A stretch of 64,000 bases of DNA, taken from the NCBI GenBank assembly GCA_033807775.1, contig CM066313.1, forward strand, positions 63,596,484 to 63,660,483, given 5' to 3'. Position numbers and translations under genes: made by a program. The stretch comes from Saussurea involucrata (Eukaryota; Streptophyta; Magnoliopsida; Asterales; Asteraceae). This document shows, in pieces, positions 42,050 to 52,214 of the stretch. The stretch's first letter is position 1. Every line of letters starts with the position of its first letter. The notes beneath the pieces are model-generated. The model was not told the DNA's origin. It ran no database searches and saw nothing but the letters and a program-made list of their open reading frames with translations.

Positions 42050-43834
42050 ATGGTTTTACAACAAGTTATTGTTAAAAGCAGTGGTGAAGATTTGAAGCAA
42101 ACTCTGAAAAAGGAGAATCCTCCAATTGCAAAAGTTTTTGTTAAACCAAATGTAAAGTTGCAACAAGTCATTATAACAGAAACATCTGTTAATTCACATG
42201 TATCTGTTAAACCAAATAATGAAGTGTTGCAACAAGTCATAATAACAAAAACACCTCCAAAGCCACTTGAAAAAGCTAAGGCAAATAATGGAATTTTGCA
42301 ACAAGTTATTTTATCAGAAACATCTCGTATATCAGAAACTCCTGTTAAAGATAATGCTTCAAATTCTTCAACTCCTATTTTAAATAAAGCATTGGAAGAA
42401 GAAAATGTTAATCTGAAAAGACAAATTTTAGACATTTCTTCTTCAAATGCTAAACTTACTAAAAGAATAACTGATCTTGAAGTTTATATTGCAGGTCTTG
42501 AAACAAAAAAAGACAAAGACAACTCAAGTCTGCACGATCAAATCGAGAAACTTCAAGAGAAAGTAACAACTCTTCAAAAAGAAAATGCCGATTTGAAGAG
42601 TAGAGAAGAAAAGAGAGTGAAGTGGAACTTAAAGTTACATGCTCAATTAAAAGAAGTTAAAGATATAGAGAAAATTTTGGACAGTGAAAATGCCGATCTA
42701 AAGAGAAAACTGTCTAATTTTTCTTTTGAAGAAAAGAAAGTTTTTGAAGAAAAGAAAGAGACTGAGCTGAAATGTATAAAACTTTCAAAACAAGTTTCAG
42801 ACTTTGAGAAAGTTTTATTTTTAGAAAAAGACAAGCTCGAAAAAGAAAGAGCTAAATTTGAAACTGAACGCAAATCTTTTGAAATTAAAAGTTCTGAACT
42901 TTCCGTGAAAATCTCTGAATTAGAAAATCTTTTGGAAAAGGAAAGAAAAGATTTCACGGAAAAGAAAAATCTCTTTGAAAAGGAAAGTAAAACTCTTAAA
43001 AAGAAAAATATGGAAATTTTCAAAGAGATTACTGATAAAAGAAAGTTTTTGGAAAAAGATTTTGAATCGGAACGTGAATATTTTGAAGATGTGATTCTTA
43101 ATCTTACCAAAAGATTATCTGGTTTATCAGCTGATATTATGAAGGATCAGTTGATCAAATCTGATCTCCAAAAGAAATTTGATCTAATTTCTAAAGAGAA
43201 AAATGTTTTAATAAACAAAGTCAAAGAACTTGAAGACGTCATTTTTAAATTTGATGTCTCAAAGCAGACCGGTCATAATTCTATCTTTCAGACTCCATTT
43301 GTTGATTCAAATGATTCTGAATGCTCTTTTAAAACTGCTTCAAGTTCAAGTTTTAAAAACATTTCTTCTAAACAATTTAATAGATCAACAGATTTCTCAA
43401 AAGGTCGGATTCGTTCAACAAATCTCTTCTATAATCCTCTGTATGATAAATCAGATAACAAAACAAAAGTGCCTAAAGTTAATACTTCCAAACCTGAAGA
43501 AGTTCCAGTCTTCAAGAGGGTGAAGATGGAATGGAGAATCAAAGGCACAACAGTTCCAAAGAAAGATGTGCCAAAATCATCTGTATCCACATCAAATGCA
43601 AAGAAGAACAATGCGCCGAAAGGTAAATCTTCTGTTCAACCTAATCCTATTCATTCTGTAAATCATCTGATTAGGTTGGCTCAAAAGAAAATTTGTTGTT
43701 CTTACTGTGGAACAAATAATTTTGTGCATAAAAATTATACTTCTTTTTGGCACGGTACTTATAGTATTCCTTGTAAGAAATCTACACCTAACCCACTAGG
43801 ACCCAAATGCCATTGGGTACCAAAATCTGCTTAA
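42050..43834 (+). CDS. Element D gag-like coiled-coil protein
   Basis: ATG 42050 is chosen because it follows the leader and begins the repeat region; an in-frame upstream ATG at 41987 is possible. The first 95 or so residues carry four LQQVI repeats about 30 residues apart. A long highly charged coiled coil follows (about residues 105-410, many ELEN, EKERK and KKNLFEKE heptads). The C-terminus has a basic region and CSYCGTNNFVHKNY, a CCHC-like knuckle with Phe and Tyr where the His and last Cys are expected. The end is GPKCHWVPKSA. The UBN2-type gag core seen in C is absent. The protein may package D RNA or join particles made by a relative; this is inference. Confidence 0.8.
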   Translation: MVLQQVIVKSSGEDLKQTLKKENPPIAKVFVKPNVKLQQVIITETSVNSHVSVKPNNEVLQQVIITKTPPKPLEKAKANNGILQQVILSETSRISETPVKDNASNSSTPILNKALEEENVNLKRQILDISSSNAKLTKRITDLEVYIAGLETKKDKDNSSLHDQIEKLQEKVTTLQKENADLKSREEKRVKWNLKLHAQLKEVKDIEKILDSENADLKRKLSNFSFEEKKVFEEKKETELKCIKLSKQVSDFEKVLFLEKDKLEKERAKFETERKSFEIKSSELSVKISELENLLEKERKDFTEKKNLFEKESKTLKKKNMEIFKEITDKRKFLEKDFESEREYFEDVILNLTKRLSGLSADIMKDQLIKSDLQKKFDLISKEKNVLINKVKELEDVIFKFDVSKQTGHNSIFQTPFVDSNDSECSFKTASSSSFKNISSKQFNRSTDFSKGRIRSTNLFYNPLYDKSDNKTKVPKVNTSKPEEVPVFKRVKMEWRIKGTTVPKKDVPKSSVSTSNAKKNNAPKGKSSVQPNPIHSVNHLIRLAQKKICCSYCGTNNFVHKNYTSFWHGTYSIPCKKSTPNPLGPKCHWVPKSA

Positions 43835-43960
43835 TCTGTTTTGCAGGTTCTTCATGTGTTGTACTGAATTGTAGATACATACCACACACATGACTGAAAA
43901 CAGAAGAGAAGCGGCGTATTTTTTGAAAAATATTTGTACCATTAAGGGGGAGACAAATAT

Positions 43961-44168
43961 TTATGGCTTCTAAACATCTCAGTTTAGAACCCGTGCTTCA
44001 ACGACAATGGTTTCTGAATACATCAATTCAGGACCCGTGCTTAAATGTAATTGGTTTTTGGACAAATCAGTTCAAAACCCGTTCTTCAAAGACTATGGCT
44101 TCTGAACAATTCAGTTCAGGACCCGTACTTCAACGACTAAGACTTCTAAACAAATCAGTTTAGAACTC
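43961..44168 (+). repeat. Five ~44-bp tandem repeats in element D
   Basis: Units alternate a CTGAACAAATCAGTTCAG-like palindromic half and a GACCCGTRCTTCAACGAC-like half. The last unit is degenerate. Confidence 0.8.
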
Positions 44169-44640
44169 ACACTTCTCAGGTGATATCCTTAACTGTTACA
44201 TCTTTCTGTTTCAAGGAACGTGGCAAAAGGTAACATTGGATTATATTTTGCTTCTACCACTTTGAAAACTTGAATCTTTACAAATTTAATTCAATGAGAT
44301 AAAATTTTCAATTTTCATTCAATGAATTAAATGTGTGCTAAAAGATGATTTTACAAGTATTTTTGTTTTATCCGAGTTATATTTGTTTCAACTTTCACTT
44401 CTGAAATTAATCGAAAGGTCAGCAAAACATGAATGAAATTATGCTGAATGCTCAAAGTTATGTGAATTCGGACTTATATAGAATATAATGCTCAAAAAGC
44501 CTATTTATCAGAATGATGAATGGAAACGAAAATATGGGGGAAGCACTATGATTAAGAACCAAGTGATTGAGATATCATTCATATTTTGTGATGGAAATTC
44601 GAACTTATATAGAATATCATTTAGTTTGAAAGTTTGTGCC

Positions 44641-44917
44641 TGTGGCCTTTCTGGTTTGGGAGAGTAAGTCCTAAGGGGTGCTCGACACCTAGTCCCTAAG
44701 ATCAACTGGTCTGGGATCGGCTGACCCAAATCCTGCAATAGAACCAGATAGAAAGCCATGTTCTACTGGTACAAATGGGTTTAAGATATATCGATGTGGC
44801 CTTTCTGGTTTGGGAAATTAAGTTCTAAGGGGTGCTCGACACCTAGCACCTAAGGCCAACTGGTCTGGGATCTGCTAACCCAAATCCTTCTATAGAACCA
44901 GATAGAAAGTCATGTTT
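44641..44917 (+). repeat. 124-bp direct duplication in element D
   Basis: Both copies contain TGTGGCCTTTCTGGTTTGGG, GGGGTGCTCGACACCTAG and ATAGAACCAGATAGAAAG. They lie at 44641-44765 and 44795-44917. Confidence 0.85.
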
Positions 44918-44952
44918 AACGGTGTATCTTATTCCTACTAAATTTTTTGATC

Positions 44953-45045
44953 AAAAGATGCCAATGAGCACAAAATCAAAAGATGCCAATGTGCACAAAT
45001 CAAAAGATGCCAATGAGCACAAAATAAAAGATGCCAATGAGCACA
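44953..45045 (+). repeat. Four ~23-bp tandem repeats in element D
   Basis: The unit is about AAAAGATGCCAATGAGCAC. Copies start near 44953, 44978, 45002 and 45026. Confidence 0.8.
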
Positions 45046-46173
45046 CATCTCTTGAAACTTGGGAAAATACAAAGTCGCGATAAACCCGTAAATTTGTGAA
45101 AATTCTGATTTTGGACAAATAGTGTGAGTAGAGCAAAATATTCTTATATGTTTTAAAATTGCATATGCTTGAAGCTAATCATATTTCCCATGCTAGCACA
45201 CCAAATAGATTTAATAAAGGGGTTGAAACTGAACATTTTTTAACTTGATATATAATGATGACTTGTTCTTGAATCCAAACACATGCATTTGATTTCATTT
45301 GATTGAAAAATCTGTTAAATTTCATTAAGTTGAATTTCTTTTGTAAAGTTTTCAAATGATCAAATGTTTGTAGTTATAAAATAAAATTCAATGAATGTTA
45401 TTTTCCTTGTGTAAATTTGTTTTAAAATTTGTGCTACAATTTCAAATACTGTACGTTATTGAAATATATGCATACTTTCAGGGGGAGAAAATAAATTGCT
45501 CCAGAATTCTTATTTTGAGGGGGAGCAAGGTTATTCTGTAAGGAGGAGATTGTTAGCAATACTCAAAGACACAACTGAAATTGAAAATGGTTTTCGATGA
45601 TTATGATGCTCACCATCATCGAAAAAGGGGGAGAAAAGTTTAATTTCAATTTCATGTCAAAGAATTTTCAAATCAAAGATATTTCAAGTCAAAGATTCGT
45701 GAACAAAGACTGAAGATTGGGGAGAAGGATCATGTGAAGTCTAAATATTGCTGAATTTGGTTATCTTAGTTCTGAGTGATTCTCGGAATGTGCTTACACC
45801 TAAAAGTTCAACAATGTGGATTGTTTCACATATTTCTGATCCAAACTCTAATCGTTTCTGATTTATCTTGTTCCGAATTGATGGTTCTATATAAAGATAT
45901 GAAATCCATGTTCAAGACTTGAAGACAATCTGTTGAAGATTGTATTGAAGAAGGTTGATTTTTCAAAGAAAAAGACAATGACTTTTCATGTTTGTCTGAA
46001 GATTCTTCAAAGCTGAGTTCTTAAAGAGTGTCAAAGCATATAGTTCGCCGTGAACTAGTGGAGATAAAGCTATTTGAAGATGATTTGATAGAGTGTCTGT
46101 TTGAGAAGATTGACTTTACAAAGAGCTGAAGACTGCTGTTATTTTTTTAAATCTTGAATCCAAAGGGGGAGAT

Positions 46174-46449
46174 TGTTAGAGCATTATTGTATTCAAGATT
46201 TACTGTAAAGTCAATGTACTGTATGAGTCTATACAGTATTGTGAATGCCTTTATACCTTGTATGTCATGGGTATAAATAGGCTTGTCTAGACCATTTGTT
46301 AGTAACACTTCAAAACACTTTAGAAAGCTTTTGTAATCTTTAAGAAACCATTTGTAATCCTTTGAGCTTAATACATGGATGACATATTTGCTCTCTAGAT
46401 TCTCTCTCACTACATTCATATCTTATTGCTAGAGATTTGGGATTTATCA
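46174..46449 (+). repeat. 3' LTR of element D
   Basis: 276 bp, identical to the 5' LTR except one base, preceded by AAAGGGGGAGAT and followed by the target duplication GATTT. Confidence 0.96.
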
Positions 46450-48171
46450 GATTTTAAAGATGTAATTAATTCAGAAATTCTCTCTTTTAAAGGAAATAGA
46501 TTCTTGTTCCAGTGTGCTTCTAATTCTTCCTTTTCTTTGAAATTATTTTGCTTTTTCTTCAGTGAGAAGTCTAGCTTCTCTTTCATAAAAAGTGAGCTTT
46601 TTCTGAATATCATCACAGGTCTTTTTCAGTTCAATATTTTCAGTTTTAATTACAAGTAAATCAAGTTCTGTAGTACTAGAGGTGGACTTTGAAGTGGATA
46701 CCTCAGTGTCAGAGTCTGAGCTGATTTCTGCCATGCCACAGAACAAGGCATTGTTGGTATATTCATCATCAGAGGTTGTATCTGACTCCCAATCTTCTTT
46801 GTTCACTACTTTGTTTGCCATGAGTGACATTTGAGCATAATACTCAGCTTTCTTTTTGTAAAAAGCTGAGTCCTTTTGTGGGCGATTTGGCCTGCTTCTG
46901 CATTCATTGGCAAAGTGGCCTGGCTTCCCACAGTTGTAGCAACCTTGGTTTTGGGAAGTATTGCCAGCACGATCGTCGGACTTCTGTCGGTCACCACCTT
47001 TTTCCGATCTGCATTCATTTGCATAATGACCAGGCTTACCACACTTGTAGCATTCTTGTGATGTATAGCTTGCCTTGTCATCTGACCTCTGTCGGTCATT
47101 TCCTCTGTTGTACCTTTCACTCGACCTCTGTTGGTCGTTACTTCTGTCATCTGACCTCTGTCGGTCAGCTGATTCTTCTCTTCTTCCTTGATCCCTTCTA
47201 CTCCGATCATTTCTTCTTTCTCAATTATCTCTGCCATATCTATCATTTCCTGAACTCTTTTGGTTTCCTTTGAATTCTCTTGTCAGTAGAGCTAAGGATG
47301 TTGCTATTGATGCCAGAGTGATCTCTCCATCTTCCATAATCTCTTCGTCTTCGCTGTCAACTACCACCACCTTTTTCTTTTTCTCCTTCTTCTTTTCCTT
47401 TGTCGCTCTTTCTTTCCTCGGCCTCTCTGTTTCTTCTGTAGATTTGCCAACCAAAGCAAGAGGTGCAATGGTTAGTGTCTTTGCTTGTGCTATTTGAGGC
47501 TCTTGACCAGCTAATGTTCCGTAGAGGTCTGAAAGAGTCCAGGAATCTAAATCTTGATTGGTTTGTAAAGACATAGATAACTGGAGCCATTCTTCGTTCA
47601 GACTTTTGAGAAACATGACGTTATTCTCTTCAGAAGTTCTGTGGATGCCGAACTTCTTGCAATTATTGATCAGAGAGTTGAACATGTCATACGTTGTCTG
47701 CAGAGATTCAGTTGTCAGGGCTTTAAAAGCGTAATATTCATTTATGTATTGAGCCCTTCGGTTTTTCTGAGTTTTTGCTCCCCCTTCAAGTTGTTTCTCC
47801 AGTTCTTTCCAAAGATCATACGCAGATTCGCATGCATCTAAGGACTGGAAGAGATCGTTGGGGATTGCCATGATCAAAATTCTTTTTGTTTTCTGCGTGA
47901 GTTCATCTTTTTCTTTATCTTGATCTGACCAACCATCCCTGGTTTTAGGTTTTTGATGCTCAGGGATTTCAGGAGTGTCAGCTGTAGCTGGTACACGAGG
48001 TACAGTTAACATAGGGACATGAGGAGGATTATAAAGGTATTGTACGAGCTGTTTATCAGTACCCTCAAAGAAATGGATCATTCTTATTTTCCACTGAGGA
48101 TACTCATTTCGTAGAAGATATGGTGGTTTGGTTAGTGAACCAGCTGTGAAGAAATTTTGTGCATTTGTCAT
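46450..48171 (-). pseudogene. Element C gag, proximal part with UBN2 core and two zinc knuckles
   Basis: It starts at ATG 48171 (MTNAQNFFTAGSLTKPPYLL). The UBN2-type gag core of plant copia elements follows (EYPQWKIRMIHFFEGTD, AYDLWKELEKQLEGG, YDMFNSLINNCKKFGI, LNEEWLQLSMSLQTN). A Lys/Glu-rich segment (KEKKKEKKKK) and an Arg/Asp-rich repeat region lead to two canonical knuckles, CYKCGKPGHYANEC (47011-47052) and CYNCGKPGHFANEC (46900-46941). After them come an acidic stretch and a coiled coil, cut by D at 46450. One TGA at 47221-47223 interrupts the frame. Confidence 0.92.
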
Positions 48172-48448
48172 TTTAAGAGTAGAAAGTTTCAGAATAAAGA
48201 TATGACACGTAAAAGTACGAAAGAATAATCTGGAAAGATTTTCTGGGTTTGGAAGCTTTTAATAGTGCACTTTTATGGAGTTTTAACAAAAGAAACATTT
48301 TCTCTAGTTTTACCAAATATCGGATAAATCGAAAATGGCTGAACAATAGAATTTGTTTGAAGGAATGAATAACAGGTTAAAATCAGACCATGTTTCTACC
48401 AATAATCTTTTTTAAACGAGGATCGCTTGATATTGAAAACCAAGCTTT

Positions 48449-48460
48449 GCTCTGATACCA
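48449..48460 (-). promoter_or_regulatory. Primer binding site of element C
   Basis: On the minus strand it reads TGGTATCAGAGC, complementary to initiator tRNA-Met, two bases inside the 5' LTR. Confidence 0.93.
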
Positions 48461-48462
48461 AT

Positions 48463-49231
48463 TGTTGGTTCCCGTATTTGATTAACAAAGACTATATAAT
48501 CTATTAGTTCAAATAAGATGTGTTGCGGAAGCGTATTTGAAGAACTAACAGATATGTTTATATAGAAACAACATAAAATACCAAATAAACAGTATATGAA
48601 GAACAAATGAATATCTCAAAGATTACTGTATTTGATTAAGAACACTAAGAACAGATTTGACGTTAATTGTGTGCAAGTGTTTTTGCGTAGAAGATTATAT
48701 CTTTTTCGTTGTTAAGAAAGAACTCAACATGAGTCTTCCTTTTATACTACTACAAAAGATCTATTCTAGACAAAAGGACTATTGCTACAGGAAAGAAAGG
48801 ATGGTATGAACAGTTGGAAAACTACATGCATTAAATGCACTAATATCAACTTGGAAGGTGGTCCTATCGGAGTATGACACGTGTAGGAGTCAGACCATGC
48901 CTTGTACAAGTTGACGAACGTACCCTGGAACAGTAGCAAGATATTTCTGTAATAGTGGTAAGATATTCCTGTAACAGTGGCAAGATATTATAAATATCTT
49001 CCAAGTCTTCAGTCTTTTCCGCAGAGCTTCTGTCAAGGGTGGCAGAGGTTCTGTGACTTGATTCTTCTGATAGCAGTCTTCTTTAGTTCAGTCTGGTCTT
49101 GGGGTTCCTTGAATGAAAATCTTGTTTATTTTGGCAGAGCTTCTGTGGCATTTCGCAGAGCTTATGTGGAAGTCTTCTTTACTTGGCCTATTTTTCAATA
49201 CTTCTAATATTATGAATATTTGGAGCTAACA
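48463..49231 (-). repeat. 5' LTR of element C
   Basis: 769 bp from TGTTGGTTCCCG to GGAGCTAACA on the plus strand (TGTTAGCTCC ... GGAACCAACA on the element strand). It carries CAGAG/TTCTGT words repeatedly. It is related to the LTR of F at both ends. Confidence 0.93.
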
Positions 49232-51324
49232 GCTTGTTCTACTCAAAACAGGTCGCTGATTGTCAAAAGATTCAAGAAAACAGCTTACGAACTTTTCCAT
49301 GGGAGAAAGCCTTCTATTAGCTTTCTTCAATATTTGGATGTCAGTATTTCATACTGAACAACAGAGATGCCCTAGAAAAGTTTGATCCTAAGGCTGATGA
49401 TGGAATATTTCTTGGATATTCTTCTATCTCTAAAGCCTTCAGATTCTTCAATCGTAGAAGACAAACTGTAGAAGAAACAATCCACGTCACTTTTGATGAA
49501 TCCCGTTCAGCGAACTCAAGGCCTTATACTGATACTGAAGAACTGAATCAATGGATGTTTTCTCATCTTGGGGATTCGGAAAATAATCCTAACCCTCAGG
49601 TCAACATCCCTACCGCTGATGATGATCCTACCATCATCCCAAGCATGCAGACAAGTGAAGCTGAATCGTCATGGGTTTCAGCTGTTCCTCTTAACACTAT
49701 GCCTGCTTCTGAACCATCTACCTCAAATATTCCATCTACTTCTCAGCAATCAGTGAATGAAATGCTATCTGAACCTCTTCCTCTCTTGCCTGAAATACCT
49801 GAAGTTGCTGAAGCCTCTTCTTCAGCTCCTCCAGAAGTTCAAATTGAGTCAGCGAATCATGATCCGGCACAACAATGGACTATCAATCACCCTATTGATC
49901 AGATTCTTGGTGATGCAAACGCTGGTTTTCAGACTCGACGAGGTTCAGGTAACATTTGTTTATTTGTTAACTTTATTTCTCTGATTGAACCAAAGAAAAG
50001 AGATGATGCCCTCAGATCCAAACTGGGTCAACGCTATTCAAGAAGAGCTGACAGAATTTAAAAGAAACAAAGTTTGGAATCTCGTTCCAAGACCATCTGA
50101 CAAGTCAGTGATAGGCACTAAGTGGGTCTATCGAAACAAGTTGGATGAACATGGAACTGTTAGCCGCAACAAGGCTCGTCTTGTTGATCAAGGATACAGA
50201 CAAGAGGAAGGCATAGACTACGACGAAACATTTGCCCCAGTGGAAAGACTCGAAGCTATTCGTCTATTCTTAGCATACGCCGTTCACAGAGACTTCAAAG
50301 TATATCAAATGGATGTGAAATCAACATTCTTAAACTGAAGGCTGAATGAAGAAGTCTATGTTGAGCAACCTCCAGGATTCACTGATCCTAAGCATCCAGG
50401 TTATGTATATAAGCTGGATAAGGAACTTTATGGCTTAAAGCAAGCTCCTCGTGCATGGTATAACACACTCTCAACTTATGTTCATATTGAAAAATTTGAG
50501 CGTGGTAAAATCGATAAAACTCTATTTTTCAGAAAAGTAAAAGGTCATATCGTTCTTGTTCAAATATATGTCGATGATATTATATTTGGTTCTACTAACC
50601 ATGAATTATGTACTCGTTTCGCTGAAAGAATGACAACTGAATATAAAATGAGTATTATGGGTGAACTGACATATTTCCTTGGTCTTCAAATCAAGCAGAA
50701 TGAAAAAGGCACTTTCATTCACCAAGGTAAGTATGTTAAAGATATGCTGAAAATGTTTTATCTAACTCACAACTCAGGTATGAAAACCCTAATGGCACCA
50801 CCGCTTACACTTAACAAAGATTCTTTAAGGAAGCCTGTTAATGTCACAATGTACCGTGGGATGATCGGCTCTCTTCTGTATCTTACAGCGAGTCGTCTTG
50901 ATATTATGTATGCTACTTGTTTATGTGCATGATATCAATCCGAATCTCATTTGATCGTTGTAAAACATATTTTTCGATACCTTAAGGGTACTCCTAACCT
51001 AGGTCTTTGATATCCCAAAGACTTGGGGTTTGATCTAATCGCCTATTCAGATAGTGATTTTGCAGGATGCCAATTGGATAGGAAAAGCACCATAGGAGGC
51101 TGTCAGCTCCTGGGTGGAAAGCTGGTGAGCTGGACAAGTAAAAAGCAAAACTCAGTGTCCATATCAACCGTTGAAGCTGAGTACGTAGCCGCTGGAAGAT
51201 GTTGTTCTCAGGTCTTATGAATGAGAAATCAACTATTGGACTATGACCTTTAGCTCTCCAAAATTCCAATCTATTGCGAAAACACTAGTGCTATCGCCAT
51301 AGCAAACAATCCACTGCTACACTC
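49232..51324 (+). pseudogene. Element B pol: integrase C-terminus, RT and RNase H
   Basis: It begins CSTQNRSLIVKRFKKTAYELF-like and passes the linker QWMFSHLGDSE. RT runs from NICLFVNFISLIEPKK through WNLVPRPSDKSVIGTKWVY and YVDDIIFGSTN (catalytic Asp pair intact, about 50568-50600) to GSLLYLTASRLDIMYAT. RNase H follows (YSDSDFAGCQLDRKSTIGG, VEAEYVAAG). Breaks include a frameshift near 50010, a stop after STFLN (50336), and stops at 50930, 51009, 51218 and 51251. The copy ends in the NNPLLHS block at 51324, where F is inserted. Confidence 0.92.
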
Positions 51325-52038
51325 TGTTGGTTCCTATTTTGCTTAACAATGATATAAATACCTATTAGTTCAAACAGATTAGGGTGCAGAAGCGTTTTAG
51401 CGAACTAGAGAGATATTACTTGGTAAAAAAATACACAATATCAAATACGTGAAGTGTAAATAACACAGATAATTAACTCAATGATTTACTGTATTTGATA
51501 TAATAAGAACACCTAAGAACACCGAAGGTAATACAAGAATTCTACTCTAATGGTGTGTGTATCGTGCAAAGCTTAATAGAAGAGCTCAACATGAGTCTTC
51601 TATTTATACTACTTCCATAGGGGACAAGGTGGAGATAAGAAGTACTAAGGTACAAAGACACTATCGTGGAACAGTGATAGGTACAACGTTGATGTAGTGT
51701 GCTGCACTCTATAAACGACTGTAACCCATCAGAGGTTGACACGTGGAGGCAGCAGGGCGAGCCTTGTACGAATGATCTTCAGGATCTTCGTACAACAGTA
51801 AACGTGGGAAGCACGATCATCTTTGTCTTGATCTTCAAGTATTCTTCTAAGTCTTCTGTCTTCATACCACAGAGGTTCTGTCAAGTATGGCAGAGGCTCT
51901 GTGGCCTTGTCTTCTGTGAATGACTTCAGTCGAGTCTTCACTTGGGTCTTCTTTCGGTGTCTTGACAGAACCTCTGTCGGTGTCAACACTTAGCCTATAT
52001 TTTTAATACTCCTATAAATAGTAGAAATGGAGCTAACA
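51325..52038 (-). repeat. 3' LTR of element F
   Basis: 714 bp from TGTTGGTTCC to GGAGCTAACA on the plus strand, with TG...CA ends. It contains repeated CAGAGGTTCTGT and CTCTGTGG words near 51870-51985. Confidence 0.9.
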
Positions 52039-52214
52039 ATCTTACCCTATGTATGAAAAATAAAAAATTGACAGGTGCATGGCTTTCTAGACTAAGTACA
52101 CGACAAGAGGTATTTTACCTCTGTTGAAACTTTTCTTTCATATAAAGTTATGCCAGAGGCATTTACATTTGATTACATGATGAAAGAAAAAGTTGCAGAG
52201 ATTTGTAGACTAAC

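Larger units (their letters stand above)
43835..46173 (+). other. 3' non-coding region of element D
   Basis: I see no gene. It contains five ~44-bp repeats (43961-44168), a 124-bp duplication (44641-44765 and 44795-44917), a short AAAAGATGCCAATGAGCAC repeat (44953-45045) and several polypurine-like tracts (43944, 45480, 45517, 45541, 45625). The true tract at 46163-46172 precedes the 3' LTR. Confidence 0.8.
40613..46449 (+). mobile_element. Element D: young non-autonomous copia-type element with a gag-like gene only
   Basis: Two 276-bp LTRs (40613-40888 and 46174-46449) differ at one base and are flanked by the target duplication GATTT (40608-40612 and 46450-46454). A tRNA-Met primer site follows the 5' LTR and a polypurine tract precedes the 3' LTR. 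The single gene ends in the WVPK block of Sirevirus gag. No protease, integrase, RT or RNase H is present. It sits within gag of element C in the opposite orientation. The near-identical LTRs make it the youngest insertion in the window. Confidence 0.95.
28642..49231 (-). mobile_element. Element C: full-structure Sirevirus (Ty1/copia), inverted, carrying element D
   Basis: Read on the minus strand it runs 5' LTR, tRNA-Met primer site, gag, protease, integrase, RT, RNase H, ORF3, polypurine tract and 3' LTR. Without D it is about 14.7 kb, long even for a Sirevirus because ORF3 is about 4.6 kb. The LTRs differ at 20-25 sites in 752 bp by eye (about 3%). Stops in gag, integrase and RT and a damaged RT active site make it inactive. 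Its left LTR lacks 17 terminal bases, and no target duplication remains. Confidence 0.93.
8679..51324 (+). mobile_element. Element B: Ty1/copia element of the same family as A, split into four pieces
   Basis: Its coding pieces lie at 8690-9835, 20973-21113, 28543-28645 and 49232-51324, all on the + strand. Read in order they form one pol without overlap or loss, except about 40 bp at the third junction. G1, G2, C and F each interrupt it. Its LTRs are outside or destroyed. The pieces are closely similar to A (for example WYLDSGCSRHMTGKK and NKQSI.GKK), so A and B are one family. Being the host of every other insertion, B is the oldest element in the nest together with A. Confidence 0.85.

Noticed and set aside
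42643..43110. 155-residue antisense ORF rich in Ser and Phe
   Set aside because: It is the complement of the Lys/Glu-rich coiled coil of the D gag gene, which produces open Ser/Phe frames automatically.
46824..47273. Plus-strand ORFs with many Cys and His
   Set aside because: They are antisense shadows of the zinc knuckles and Arg/Asp-rich part of element C gag.
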